NCBI RefSeq assembly: GCF_019175385.1 | Contig: NC_083341.1 | Span: 66,993,800 to 67,057,799 of the forward strand | Source: Lycium barbarum | Lineage: Eukaryota > Streptophyta > Magnoliopsida > Solanales > Solanaceae | DNA length: 64,000 nt | Direction of reading: 5' to 3' | Part shown: one piece after another, positions 23,670 through 35,687 of the stretch | Layout of the letters: each line of letters starts with the position of its first letter | Position numbering within the stretch: the first letter of the stretch is position 1 | The notes under the pieces: generated by a model | What the model was told of the DNA's origin: nothing | Databases searched by the model: none | What the model saw: the letters and a program-made list of their open reading frames with translations, nothing else | Translations under genes and position numbers: made by a program

Positions 23670-24119
23670 TTATTGGCTGCACAGCGTCGACAGAAGGCAT
23701 ATGCCGACAGACGACGTCGACCATTAGAGTTCCAGATTCTGATATGGACCGATATACCGCGGACTAAGCTTACCCTTCTTACCGAATCTCATAACACCCT
23801 TCATGGGCTAGACTTACCATCCGATTTGGAGGCAGTACACCTGGTATTCCATGTATCCATGCTTCGGAAATGTATTGGTGATCCTTCCAGAATATTCGCA
23901 GTGGATGATATTCAGGTAACGGAGCATTTGTCTTATGAAGAGCAGCCTATAACTATTCTGGATCGACAAGTAAGGAGACTGCGCACTAAGGAAGTGCCTT
24001 CTGTTAAAGTCCTGTGGCACAACAACAATCAGGAAGAAATGACCTGGGAGGCGGAGGATGAGATGAAGAAGAAATACCCCCACTTATTTCCTACGCCCAC
24101 AGGTAATCTAAATTTTTAA
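23670..24119 (+). pseudogene. pol: Tekay integrase C-terminus with chromodomain
   Basis: The frame opens with RRQKAYADRRRR and later gives HVSMLRKCIGDPSR and the chromodomain-like end: ILDRQVRRLRTKEVPSVKVLW, then MTWEAEDEMKKKYPHLF. The chromodomain is the module that identifies Tekay as a chromovirus and is thought to guide integration to heterochromatin. Between about 23730 and 23810 the sequence is unlike the related copy at 47216-46893, so the SH3-like part appears deleted or rearranged. Confidence 0.85.
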
Positions 24120-24198
24120 GTTTGTTGTATTAATTGACGGATGAATTACGCGTGCTATCTATAAAAGAGACTCCCGTTATGCTTATAAGACTAATTTA

Positions 24199-24233
24199 AC
24201 ATTCGGGGACGAATGTCCTTAAGGGGGGGAGGA
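24199..24233 (+). other. Inverted repeat and polypurine tract of element D
   Basis: ACATTCGGGGACGAATGT (24199-24216) can form a 7-bp stem. It is followed by AAGGGGGGGAGGA, the polypurine tract ending one base before the 3' LTR at 24234. The same pair precedes most 3' LTRs in the window. Confidence 0.85.
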
Positions 24234-25753
24234 TGTTATGTTCTTAATTGGAAATCTTAAAAATAATTAAGACTTGTATGTTATAAGGCAATATTTTGAT
24301 TTTTGTTAATATGCCTATGTTGTTTGTGGAAATATTGGTGTGGGAGTATGGAGGAAGTCCAAGGGCAAAATTGGAATTTCGGAAATTACAAAACGAGAGT
24401 TTTAACTAATTGGGCTCAATAAAATTAGAGAAAATTGAGGCCCAAACCACAAAGGTGGCCGACCATGATTCATGGCTAGCCCAAGCCCATGAATTAAATA
24501 GGTCATGTGATTCTCATGTGACCATTAATCAAGTAAGCATATTATATATACATGCTTATCTATAGAAAGTTCAAGAAGGAAAAAATCATCAAAACCATTG
24601 AAGAGCCAAGAAGGCCTCTCGGCCGAACCCCCATTCAACAACAAAAAAAAAAAAAAATTCCAAGCTTTGATTCTAATCTTAAAATCTTGTTCTTCTCGTA
24701 TTCGTAGTGTATGCAAGACGCTCTCCGACGTGATACAATTAGTTAAGCGAAAGTACCACGTTTGCGGCAAGTCGGAATTTCAAGAAAAAGGTAAGATTTC
24801 TATGTTTTTATGTTATGAAATGGGTATATATGCTATAGTGACTAGAGTTGCATGAAGATTATGGAATTGTGTTGTGCTTGTGAGTGGCCGTGTATGTGTG
24901 TGGGGTTGTGCATGGCCGTGTGTTGTACTATAGTGTAGGGGGAGATGGATTGGATCCTATTTGGTTCGCTAGTTGTGTCGTTGTGGCATTTATGACGTAA
25001 ATAAAGGTTTAACGAAGAGAGTTGGCATTGAAATTGGTTGTATGTTGATATGGGAAATTATGTGATTTTATGTGATTTTTATATAATTGTGAAAGTAAGA
25101 TTCTAAATGTGAATTATGGATATTGTTAATAAATTTGGAAGGAAACAATGTGAGTTAGTAGGTTCGTCGTAGTTTGTTATACCCCGTAAGAGTCCGTGCT
25201 ATTTTAATTAAGACAAGAAAGAATGAGTTAAGAAAGTTCAAGGAAAGTTAATCGAGCTAGTAAGAATATCGTTATATATATATATGGTTGCCTTAAGTAT
25301 CCCGAGGTGACATCGTAACCTAAAGGATTTGAAATCGCGTTATGAGCGTATATGAGTATGTATATGTATGTATAAGAGGTTACATGAGGGTCGGAAGAGG
25401 ATTAGAAGTTAAACGAAGCTGAACGAAATGAATCCAAATAACTTCAGAAAATATCTCGGACCAGATTTTTAGCCCATATTGTTGGAGGCATATCTCCTAG
25501 TATATGAGGAGTTTTAAGGTGTTTCAAAATTCTAAAATTAAGTTCATCGAGTATAGTTTCTAACGCAACAAACCGCTCGTCCAAACGATATCTGGATAAG
25601 CAGATATGGACGATGCAAGTTGGGCTGGCGGGGCAGAAAATTGTAACCCGATCCAAACATTCACATTTCGGCCCATGAGGCCCATTAACGTCAAGTATAT
25701 AAGGAAAACTTATTTGAGGGCTTTTCATTTAACATAAAATCTTCCAAGAACAT

Positions 25754-25754
<1 letters not shown>

Positions 25755-25806
<52 letters not shown>
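25755..25806 (+). repeat. (AG)26 microsatellite
   Basis: A pure AG run of 52 bases about 55 bases downstream of the TATA-like box. The 3' LTR copy has only (AG)10 at 30707-30726, so this tract changed length after insertion. Confidence 0.95.
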
Positions 25807-25810
<4 letters not shown>

Positions 25811-27468
25811 CTTCAAGGCTAAGAAGGTCATTTTGATCAAAATCCGAGCCCCGAATCCCGAAGCTCATGAAGAGAAAAGCATTGTACGTTGAGTTGCCTT
25901 CAATTTGAGCTAAATATTGGTCTTGGGGAATGAAATTTTCGTGTTTGATCTGCTTCTAAGGTATTTATAAGATTCATTTTATGTTATTAAAGTGTTTATT
26001 TAGAGTTTTAACGAATTAGAACGGAGAAAACAACATTATAAACTCGTTTGTTGTTTTGTTGAGATTTATGGATTAGGGGCTGTTTTAATTGAAATTGATG
26101 GACTGATTTGAATTAATATTATTGTTGTTGTAATCATAGATTATGTGATGAGAATGAAGGAATTTGAAGGTTAGAGTTGGAGTTAAAAATTGTTGTGGGT
26201 TGTTGTAAGGATTATAGAGATAATAATGTGGTTTAGTTGCATATGAATAGATGATGTGGTGTCGTGTGGCTGCTGTTTTATTTCTCAGAAATTTGCTGAA
26301 AAGATTGCATGGAATAAGGTATAAGAAGTGCATACGGGCTGCTTGGTGTATTGCAAGTGTTCGTTAGAATTTCGGGCATCGTTATGTTATAGTTGGGGGC
26401 TGTTTTGATATGTTGTTGTTCTTGTTGAAATAAAAGAATTGAAGATATGGTTGTGTCCATATGTTATTGTTGGTATTTCTGTGTCAACAGGAGAGCAATT
26501 GGAAATTCGGATAGGCGAGTTTATAGGGGAAATGCTGCCGAAATTTCGGTAGGAAATTATGTGATTAAGCTTAGATTCTTGAAAAGCTTGAAATTGACAA
26601 TTGGTAAACATGACCATTTGTAGATTCCGGACGAAATTGGAATTGAAGCCAAGCGAGCATAAGGCGCAATCGAGGTATGTAAAGCCTTCCCCTTTATTCT
26701 TTGGCATGTCCTAGGTGTGCTAGGTGGAGATTTTAGCCTCGGGGGAAATTCTACTCATCGGGAACCGAGATTGATTTCTTGGTACTATTCATTCAATTCA
26801 ATTGAACTTCAAAAGGTGCTTTTGTTGAAAAAAAAAGTGGTTAAACCTCCATAACTTTCACAAATGTAATCCAATCACTCCCAAACTTTCCTGGATGACT
26901 CCGTAGAGTCTAATGGGCATGATTCATGTCTGCCACCCCGACTTGACCCGAGGTGGGCCCGTTACCCCCGGCGCCCCTCCTATGGTTTTGTTTGTCTCAC
27001 TTCGGTGCGACAAGTCTAGGGACTTATGGCTATTGTCCCGACTACTAAACGGGAGATATTTTATCTATCCTGAGACGGATTTGAATTATTATTGAACCAA
27101 CTGCGGGGACAGAATCCCTGATATGTGTTGTATGGCTTTAGCCAATGTACTCTTGTCCGGAGTTCGCAGGTAACTCCTGGTTATTATGCTGTTTACTATA
27201 CGATAGGTGTTATGACCACCTTCATGAGCGTTATAAAATGTTTTTGACATCTAAAACGTTTTGAAAACCTTACCCTGATAATTTGGATAAACTACTTATC
27301 TTCTGTATTTTCTGATATACGATTTTGGCATACCTGAATCTTGTGTGATGCATGATCCTGGCACGTGTGATTTATGTTTGGGAAGTAGTGATTTGGTATC
27401 CTGTATGGTTGTTTTCTGTTTCACCGAGTCCCGGGCCGGTTATGTGAATATGCGCATATGTAATATTG

Positions 27469-27771
27469 GCCGCTGGACCCTCGACCGCGGCGTGTCCGAC
27501 ATTGACAGCTGGACCCTTGACCGCGTCATGCCGGACGTGTGGCATTGACTGCTGGACCCTTGACCGCGTCTGCCGCACTTGTGATTGTGCCTGACATAGA
27601 CCGCTGGACCCTTGACCGCGGTATGTCAAATGTGTGATTGTGACCGCTGGACCCTCGACCGCGGTATGTGTGATTATAACCGCTGGACCCTTGGCCGCGG
27701 TACGTGTGATAGTGACCGCTGGGTACTTGGCCGCGGTATGCGTGGTAGCGACCGCTGGACTTATGGCCGCG
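27469..27771 (+). repeat. LTR-internal array around CCGCTGGACCCTTGACCGCG
   Basis: About eight copies of a 20-22-bp motif are separated by variable 12-30-bp spacers rich in TGTGATTGTG. The reading frame is open on both strands over part of it because stop codons are scarce in the unit; I do not regard the frames as genes. The identical array is in the 3' LTR. Confidence 0.85.
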
Positions 27772-28826
27772 CAAATTGTGCGTTGATTCTTTTATATGTG
27801 TGAAACAAAAATGTTTTTCAAAATAAAGTAAAGCATTTTGACATTCTAACTGCCGTATTTGCCTGCTGGAACCTCTTGGGTATGACTTATGCACTAGAGG
27901 CGACCCTGTGGCGACCTGTTTATTCGTGCACACCCCAGTGCACTGTCCATTGCGCCCCTCACTAAAGGGCCGAAACCTGAGGTAAATGTATACTACCTGT
28001 GCTTGTGTAAGTTTATGATTCTGCATGCATGGTTCTGCCTGTTACATTTCTGGACAGCGGATTCGGAGAATGATTCTGTTGGTGTTGCTTCTGCATGATT
28101 GAGCCGGACTATGCTTCAGTCGGCTATAGTTCTACACCCCTAGCTTCGGTTGCGGGTATGTCAGTCGCACTCTGTGCCCCGATCCGCACGATGATCCTGC
28201 CAGTTAGGCTTTGTACCTCTGTTTCATATCACGATTCAGACGGCTACACCCCGTGCTTATGATATATATCGTGGTCCTGGCCACACACTCTGTATTTCCG
28301 TTTCGGACTCGGATCCGATACTACCTGTTCTATTTCTATACTTCTGGCTCGGTTTTGCTTATATTGTTATATTTCTGCTTTACATACTCGGTACATTTCC
28401 GTACTGACCCCCTGTTCTTCGGGGGCTGCGTTTCATGCCGCGCAGGTACTCCCAGTTGAGTTGAGGACAGATGGAAGATGTTCCAGTGCAGATGGCAAGC
28501 TCCATTTGTTCCCGGAGTGCTGCCGAGTCAGATTCTGTATGTTATGCTTTTGGGATCTTACTAGAGACTTTGCAGACAGTGTCGTGGGTATTGGTTGTCG
28601 GTCTGTGTACGTAATGAATTTTGTATGATCACAAATTTGTTCGGCTTGAAAGCCACGAGAAAGAATATTTCTGAAAGAAAAGTTTTGCTATATACTTTAT
28701 TAATTGTTTTAAAGAAAAAAAAAGAGTTGACGTGATTTTATGTGCAGCGAGAGTCTGAGGGTTCGCTCGGCCCTAAGTAAGGGTCGGGTGCCCATCACAC
28801 CCCAGCGAGGTCGGGGTGTGACAGAG

Positions 28827-28838
28827 TGGTATCAGAGC
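28827..28838 (+). other. Primer-binding site of element E
   Basis: A perfect TGGTATCAGAGC lies 3 bases after the LTR end. Confidence 0.9.
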
Positions 28839-30091
28839 AGGTCTGTCCTAGGGGTTGTCTGCAAAGTCGTGTCTGGTAGAGTCCTGTTTATGGTGTGTTG
28901 CGCGCCACATCTATAAACAAGAGACTACGGGGCATCTAGGGATTGTTGATCTTCTTTGAATCCTGGATCGTGCGATAGAGCCAGCTGTAGGAAAGGAATT
29001 TCCTTTTTACTAACCCTTGATTTCAGCTGAAGAACGGTATCGACAGAAGAAAGTGGCCGATGATATTGGAAGCTACACTATACACAGGTAAGCAACGGTG
29101 CGAAAGGGGCATGTTGGATAAGGTAAGAATATTGAGATATGATTCAAAAATAAGGTTGAAGAATGAAAGATAAGGTAGATAGGAAAGTAAACAGGAAAGT
29201 GTAACAGGTGCAGTTTGAATTGGACATGTGAGGTAAGTCTCGACTTCTTTATACTTTTACTTGAAATTGTTAGGCCTGTGTGGCTATGATACGATATGAT
29301 ATATATACGTATATATGTTGGCCCTGTAAGGCATTATTGGTATTTCCTGCGTGCAGGTTTTGGGATAGTAAGAAGTACAGAAGAACCTCTACCAAAATTT
29401 TCCCAGAAATATAAAAAGGGTAAGAATTCAATAACAACAGTGCGGTTGCAATATTTTGGATACGTCAATGAAAGGTGTAAGGTGGTTTAAGGCAAAACTA
29501 CAGAGACATCATTAGTACGGAGAGCAAAAGCCATAATTGGGCCCCGATACTATTGGAAGGTATGAAGGAAGAATGTAAAGTAAAGCATAAAGACTAGTGA
29601 GACAACGCTAAGATATTTTCTGGGCTGATTTGAGTACCTACACATACTCGTGTAAAGCTTGCAATAAGATGCATGATAGGAGAACTAAGAGCAAATCTGA
29701 GTAAAGAGGCAATAGAAGAGTTGAGTCAAAAATAGAGAAACGACACGAGATAATATGCTTAAAGTGTTATAAGTGGGATTAAGGGAAATTGCAAAATGAC
29801 TTAAGTGAGATGGTCAGAACGAGCTAGTTACAAGAAGACAGTGAATTTAAAGAGGACGATCAAGAAGAACTCGACTTAAGCTTCAAGTGTAGATGGACAT
29901 GGTAAGTTGCAGTCGATTACAGAGGTAACTAAATAGTGTCTACTATATTTGGAAGATCAATATTAACAGATGTCAGGTGGAGAATGGAATTAGGCTAAGT
30001 AAAGAAAGGCACAGCATGATAGATGAGTTCAAGTTACAAATGATTCGTTATAACATCACCAGAAGCAGTATACTTATGTAGGACTAGTTTG

Positions 30092-30126
30092 ACATTCGGG
30101 GACGAATGTTCCTAAGGGGGGAAGGA
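30092..30126 (+). other. Inverted repeat and polypurine tract of element E
   Basis: ACATTCGGGGACGAATGT (30092-30109) followed by AAGGGGGGAAGGA just before the 3' LTR, as in element D. Confidence 0.85.
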
Positions 30127-33100
30127 TGTTATACCCCGTAAGAGTCCGTGCTATTTTAATTAAGACAAGAAAGAATGAGTTAAGAAAGTTCAAGGAAAGT
30201 TAATCGAGCTAGTAAGAATATCGTTATATATATATATGGTTGCCTTAAGTATCCCGAGGTGACATCGTAACCTAAAGGATTTGAAATCGCGTTATGAGCG
30301 TATATGAGTATGTATATGTATGTATAAGAGGTTACATGAGGGTCGGAAGAGGATTAGAAGTTAAACGAAGCTGAACGAAATGAATCCAAACAACTTCAGA
30401 AAATATCTCGGACCAGATTTTTAGCCCATATTGTTGGAGGCATATCTCCTAGTATATGAGGAGTTTTAAGGTGTTTCAAAATTCTAAAATGAAGTTCATC
30501 GAGTATAGTTTCTAACGCAACAAACCGCTCGTCAAAACGATATCTGGATAAGCAGATATGGACGATGCAAGTTGGGCTGGCGGGGCAGAAAATTGTGACC
30601 CGATCCAAACATTCACATTTCGGCCCATGAGGCCCATTAACGTCAAGTATATAAGGAAAACTTATTTGAGGGCTTTTCATTTAACATAAAATCTTCCAAG
30701 AACATTAGAGAGAGAGAGAGAGAGAGAAAACTTCAAGGCTAAGAAGGTCATTTTGATCAAAATCCGAGCCCCGAATCCCGAAGCTCATGAAGAGAAAAGC
30801 ATTGTACGTTGAGTTGCCTTCAATTTGAGCTAAATATTGGTCTTGGGGAATGAAATTTTCGTGTTTGATCTGCTTCTAAGGTATTTATAAGATTCATTTT
30901 ATGTTATTAAAGTGTTTATTTAGAGTTTTAACGAATTAGAACGGAGAAAACAACATTATAAACTCGTTTGTTGTTTTGTTGAGATTTATGGATTAGGGGC
31001 TGTTTTAATTGAAATTGATGGACTGATTTGAATTAATATTTTTGTTGTTGTAATCATAGATTATGTGATGAGAATGAAGGAATTTGAAGGTTAGAGTTGG
31101 AGTTAAAAATTGTTGTGGGTTGTTGTAAGGATTATAGAGATAATAATGTGGTTTAGTTGCATATGAATAGATGATGTGGTGTCGTGTGGCTGCTGTTGTA
31201 TTTCTCAGAAATTTGCTGAAAAGATTGCATGGAATAAGGTATAAGAAGTGCATACGAGCTGCTTGGTGTATTGCAAGTGTTCGTTAGAATTTCGGGCATC
31301 GTTATGTTATAGTTGGGGGCTGTTTTGATATGTTGTTGTTCTTGTTGAAATAAAAGAATTGAAGATATGGTTGTGTCCATATGTTATTGTTGGTATTTCT
31401 GTGTCAACAGGAGAGCAATTGGAAATTCGGATAGGCGAGTTTATAGGGGAAATGCTGCCGAAATTTCGGTAGGAAATTATGTGATTAAGCTTAGATTCTT
31501 GAAAAGCTTGAAATTGACAATTGGTAAACATGACCATTTGTAGATTCTGGACGAAATTGGAATTGAAGCCAAGCGAGCATAAGGCGCAATCGAGGTATGT
31601 AAAGCCTTCCCCTTTGTTCTTTGGCATGTCCTAGGTGTGCTAGGTGGAGATTTTAGCCTCGGGGGAAATTCTGCTCATCGGGAACCGAGATTGATTTCTT
31701 GGTACTATTCATTCAATTCAATTGAACTTCAAAAGGTGCTTTTGTTGAAAAAAAAAGTGGTTAAACCTCCATAACTTTCACAAATGTAATCCAATCACTC
31801 CGAAACTTTCCTGGATGACTCCGTAGAGTCTAATGGGCGTGATTCATGTCTGCCACCCCGACTTGACCCGAGGTGGGCCCGTTACCCCCGGCGCCCCTCC
31901 TATGGTTTTGTTTGTCTCACTTCGGTGCGACAAGTCTAGGGACTTATGGCTATTGTCCCGACTACTAAACGGGAGATATTTTATCTATCCTGAGACGGAT
32001 TTGAATTATTATTGAACCAACTGCGGGGACAGAAACCCTGATATGTGTTGTATGGCTTTAGCCAATGTACTCTTGTCCGGAGTTCGCAGGTAACTCCTGG
32101 TTATTATGCTGTTTACTATACGATAGGTGTTATGACCACCTTCATGAGCGTTATAAAATGTTTTTGACATATAAAACGTTTTGAAAACCTTACCCTGATA
32201 ATTTGGATAAACTACTTATCTTCTGTATTTTCTGATATACGATTTTGGCATACCTGAATCTTGTGTGATGCATGATCCTGGCACGTGTGATTTATGTTTG
32301 GGAAGTAGTGATTTGGTATCCTGTATGGTTGTTTTCTGTTTCACCGAGTCCCGGGCCGGTTATGTGAATATGCGCATATGTAATATTGGCCGCTGGACCC
32401 TCGACCGCGGCGTGTCCGACATTGACAGCTGGTCCCTTGACCGCGTCATGCCGGACGTGTGGCATTGACTGCTGGACCCTTGACCGCGTCTGCCGCACTT
32501 GTGATTGTGCCTGACATAGACCGCTGGACCCTTGACCGCGGTATATCAAATGTGTGATTGTGACCGCTGGACCCTCGACCGCGGTATGTGTGATTATAAC
32601 CGCTGGACCCTTGGCCGCGGTACGTGTGATAGTGACCGCTGGGTACTTGGCCGCGGTATGCGTGGTAGCGACCGCTGGACTTATGGCCGCGCAAATTGTG
32701 CGTTGATTCTTTTATATGTGTGAAACAAAAATGTTTTTCAAAATAAAGTAAAGCATTTTGACATTCTAACTGCCGTATTTGCCTGCTGGAACCTCTTGGG
32801 TATGACTTATGCACTAGAGGCGACCCTGTGGCGACCTTTTTATTCGTGCACACCCCAGTGCACTGTCCATTGCGCCCCTCACTAAAGGGCCGAAACCTGA
32901 GGTAAATGTATACTACCTGTGCTTGTGTAAGTTTATGATTTTGCATGCATGGTTCTGCCTGTTACATTTCTGGACAGCGGATTCGGAGAATGATTCTGTT
33001 GGTGTTGCTTCTGCATGATTGAGCCGGACTATGCTTCAGTCGGCTATAGTTCTACATCCCTAGCTTCGGTTGCGGGTATGTCAGTCGCACTCTGTGCCCC

Positions 33101-33743
33101 GATCCGCACGATGATCCTGCCAGTTAGGCTTTGTACCTCTGTTTCATATCACGATTCAGACGGCTACACCCCGTGCTTATGATATATATCGTGGTCCTGG
33201 CCACACACTCTGTATTTCCGTTTCGGACTCGGATCCGATACTACCTGTTCTATTTCTATACTTCTGGCTCGGTTTTGCTTATATTGTTATATTTCCGCTT
33301 TACATACTCGGTACATTTCCGTACTGACCCCCTGTTCTTCGGGGGCTGCGTTTCATGCCGCGCAGGTACTCCCAGTTGAGTTGAGGACAGATGGAAGATG
33401 TTCCAGTGCAGATGGCAAGCTCCATTTGTTCCCGGAGTGCTGCCGAGTCAGATTCTGTATGTTATGCTTTTGGGATCTTACTAGAGACTTTGCAGACAGT
33501 GTCGTGGTACTAGTTGTCGGTCTGTGTACGTAATGAATTTTGTATGATCACAAATTTGTTCGGCTTGAAAGCCACGAGAAAGAATATTTCTGAAAGAAAA
33601 GTTTTGCTATGTACTTTATTAATTGTTTTAAAGAAAAAAAAGAGTTGACGTGATTTTATGTGTGCAGTGAGAATCTGAGGGTTCGCTCGGCCCTAAGTAA
33701 GGGTCGGGTGCCCATCACACCCCAGCGAGGTCGGGGTGTGACA
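30127..33743 (+). mobile_element. 3' LTR of element E, 3617 bp
   Basis: Near-identical to 25175-28823. The length difference is mainly AG-repeat units. It carries the same array (32389-32691) and hairpin (33328-33332 with 33341-33345). Confidence 0.93.
32389..32691 (+). repeat. LTR-internal array, 3' LTR copy
   Basis: Same copies and spacers as 27469-27771 with two visible substitutions (GGTCCC for GGACCC near 32432, TATATC for TATGTC near 32543). Confidence 0.85.
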
Positions 33744-35687
33744 TAGTTGTTGACGTTTCGGATAGAATATGGAAAGTGGCGGATTGCTTGAATTCATGTA
33801 TATTGCTTGGAATGTTATTGGAATACGTTTGGATAATCTTGAATGAGAAAATGAATATGATAATGTTGATGTTAGTTTGATGTTGTGCAGTTCGAATGAT
33901 AGTCGTCGCTTTATGTAGAAAAGAAGAATATTGATGCTAGAACTCATTTTGTTGTGATTCTTGATTCATTTGGTATTGTTGGGTTGTTGTTGTTGAGATA
34001 TTGAGCCGAGCTAAGCCTCGAGGATGTTATATGTATAGGGGAAGTGCTGCCGAAATTTCGGTAGACAAATATAAGTTAAATGAATTCTTGAAGTCTTGAA
34101 ATTCCTAATTGGTAACTTTGACCATTTGTAGATTCTGAGCGAAACGGGATTTGAGTTTTGACGGGCGTAAGACGCTTATAAGGTATGTAAGGCTACCCAT
34201 TCCTTCTTTAGGCATGTCCTAGGCATACTAGGCTGACTTTTGAGCCCCGGAGGCAATTCTGTTCATGGAAATCCAAATTGGAAATCGAGTACTATTCATT
34301 CAATTGAATTGAATTATAAAACTCATATTTTGTTGAAAAGTAATCAAAGGTCCGAAATTTATGCAAATGTAACCGAATCGCTTCGAAACTTCCATGTATG
34401 ATTCCATAGACCCCGAATGCCGGTAATTCATGTCCGCCACCTCGACTTGACCCGAGGTGGGCCCGCTAACCCCGAGATTCCTTTGTTTACTCTATTAGGC
34501 TCATTTTTGTATAACGTCGGCAAACAATCTTTGTTATCAATTTGGCCATCATAAAATAATGTTTTGATTGCCATGATATTCTAAATTATATTTTGAGCTA
34601 TAAATATCATTTTGGAAATACTATTGTGAAATGAGCCCCGTATTGACCGTTAAATTAACATATGATTTTCTTAAGTTTCAAAAGGTGTTTTAATATATAA
34701 ATTGCATTGTTTGCTCACGACTCTGCTCGTGCCCTTATTATGACTTCGTTCACCAGTTCCCCGGCCGGCTATGGTTCGTGCGCGCTATGATAAATTCGGT
34801 CGTATGCTGTGTTACGGTTCCCGAGACCTCGCCATAGGGCCGGGTTCCGTTTGGAGTTATGCTGTGATATGGCTGGTGATATGTTATGATGATATGTGTA
34901 TTCGGGGATGTACAACGATTTGAACCTTCTGGTGTTATGCTGTGTGTGGCACCAGCGTCGGAGTGGTGACCACGTTCCTGAGCTTTTGCATGATTTTATC
35001 TGCATTATGTATATATGTTTTCAGTACAGATTTTGATATACCGTTCAGTATTTCCCTTTTGTATCCTGTTTGTGTTCAGTTGTGGCTTATATTTCTGTAC
35101 TCTATGCTTTACATACTCAGTACATCTTTCGTACTGACCCCCTTTCTTCGGGGGCTGCGTTTCATGCCCGCAGGTACAAACGCCGGTGATCCCACACTGT
35201 AGGCTCCACTTTCTGTTATTTCAGAGTGCTCCCCTTTGATCCGGAGCCCACTTTTGGTACATATATCTTTTGTTATGTATATGTTATTGTACAGTTGACT
35301 ATTTGGGGTACGGCGGGGCCCTGTCCCGTCATATGTCTTTGTTTTGATGTATAGAGGCCTCTAGTCATATACGTGGGTCGAGGGTCCTATGTTTGTCTGT
35401 TTTGGCTACGATCTGTGTCTTGATGCGGTCTGTCTGTTATGGTGGCCAAGATGGCCCTTATGATTATATTTGTACATATGACCGGCGATGTGCATTCCGC
35501 CGGTCCCTTCTGTTCTGATATGATATTGTGGTACGCGTGACCGCTTAAGACAAGTTTTGATTTAAACTATGTTTAAAACGGCTATTATGAAATTTGAGCT
35601 AAGTTTGGGTTTGATAACTGGATATGTGAATCGATCTGGGTGCCCAAGCAGGGTGCCAGTCGCGACCCACGGGGCTGGGTCGTGACA

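Larger units (their letters stand above)
25175..28823 (+). mobile_element. 5' LTR of element E, 3649 bp
   Basis: It starts TGTTATACCCCG and ends GGGGTGTGACA. It contains a TATA-like TATATAAG (25696-25703), an (AG)26 tract in the presumed leader, donor-like AAG|GTATTT (GT at 25961), acceptor-like ATTTGTAG (to 26623), a second donor-like GAG|GTATGTAAAGC (GT at 26675), a repeat array (27469-27771) and hairpin 1 (28408-28412 with 28421-28425). Confidence 0.93.
28824..30126 (+). mobile_element. Internal domain of element E, non-coding
   Basis: 1303 bp, purine-rich. It retains leader words shared with autonomous relatives (GTCTGTCCTAGGGGTTGTCT, then TATAAACAAGAG, GCGATAGAG) and TTTCAG (to 29026) where gag would start. 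No gag knuckle, protease, RT or integrase motif is seen. The longest frame (29296-29490, 64 codons) has no recognisable domain. Confidence 0.85.
25175..33743 (+). mobile_element. Non-autonomous LTR element E (LARD-like), 8569 bp, nested in the 3' LTR of element D
   Basis: Two LTRs of 3649 and 3617 bp flank only 1303 bp of internal DNA without gag or pol. A perfect 5-bp duplication TAGTT (25170-25174 and 33744-33748) flanks it. A perfect primer site, a polypurine tract and a gag-type acceptor remain. LTRs differ at about 25 positions plus a dinucleotide-repeat length change, so it is young. It must have been copied by proteins of another element. Confidence 0.93.
16231..35687 (+). mobile_element. 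Tekay/Del chromovirus element D, full length but defective, carrying a nested element
   Basis: The order is 5' LTR (16231-19136), primer site, gag, protease, RT, RNase H, integrase, chromodomain, polypurine tract and 3' LTR (24234-35687). An 8.57-kb insertion (25175-33743) sits in the 3' LTR. Flanks CTAAT (16226-16230) and CTATT (35688-35692) are a 5-bp target duplication with one mismatch. Without the insertion the element is about 10.9 kb. LTRs differ at about 45 positions of roughly 2880, counted by eye. Confidence 0.92.
24234..35687 (+). mobile_element. 3' LTR of element D, split by the nested element
   Basis: Segments 24234-25174 and 33749-35687 rebuild an LTR of about 2880 bp that aligns with 16231-19136. 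The break lies at CGTCGTAGTT, corresponding to about 17190-17197 in the 5' LTR. Two small deletions near the start and about 45 substitutions separate the LTRs. Hairpin 1 is at 35138-35142 with 35150-35154. Confidence 0.92.

Noticed and set aside
26085..26707. Set of minus-strand frames repeated at 31005-31627
   Set aside because: They are antisense frames inside the two LTRs of element E and have no domain.
27469..27771. Possible CRISPR array (regular repeats with spacers), also at 32389-32691 and 41353-41545
   Set aside because: Spacers are related to each other and vary in length, the arrays lie inside plant LTRs and are duplicated with them, and there are no cas genes.
27526..28026. 166-codon minus-strand open frame, repeated at 32446-32946
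   Set aside because: It is carried by the GC-rich LTR array, appears in both LTRs, has repeat-derived composition and no domain.
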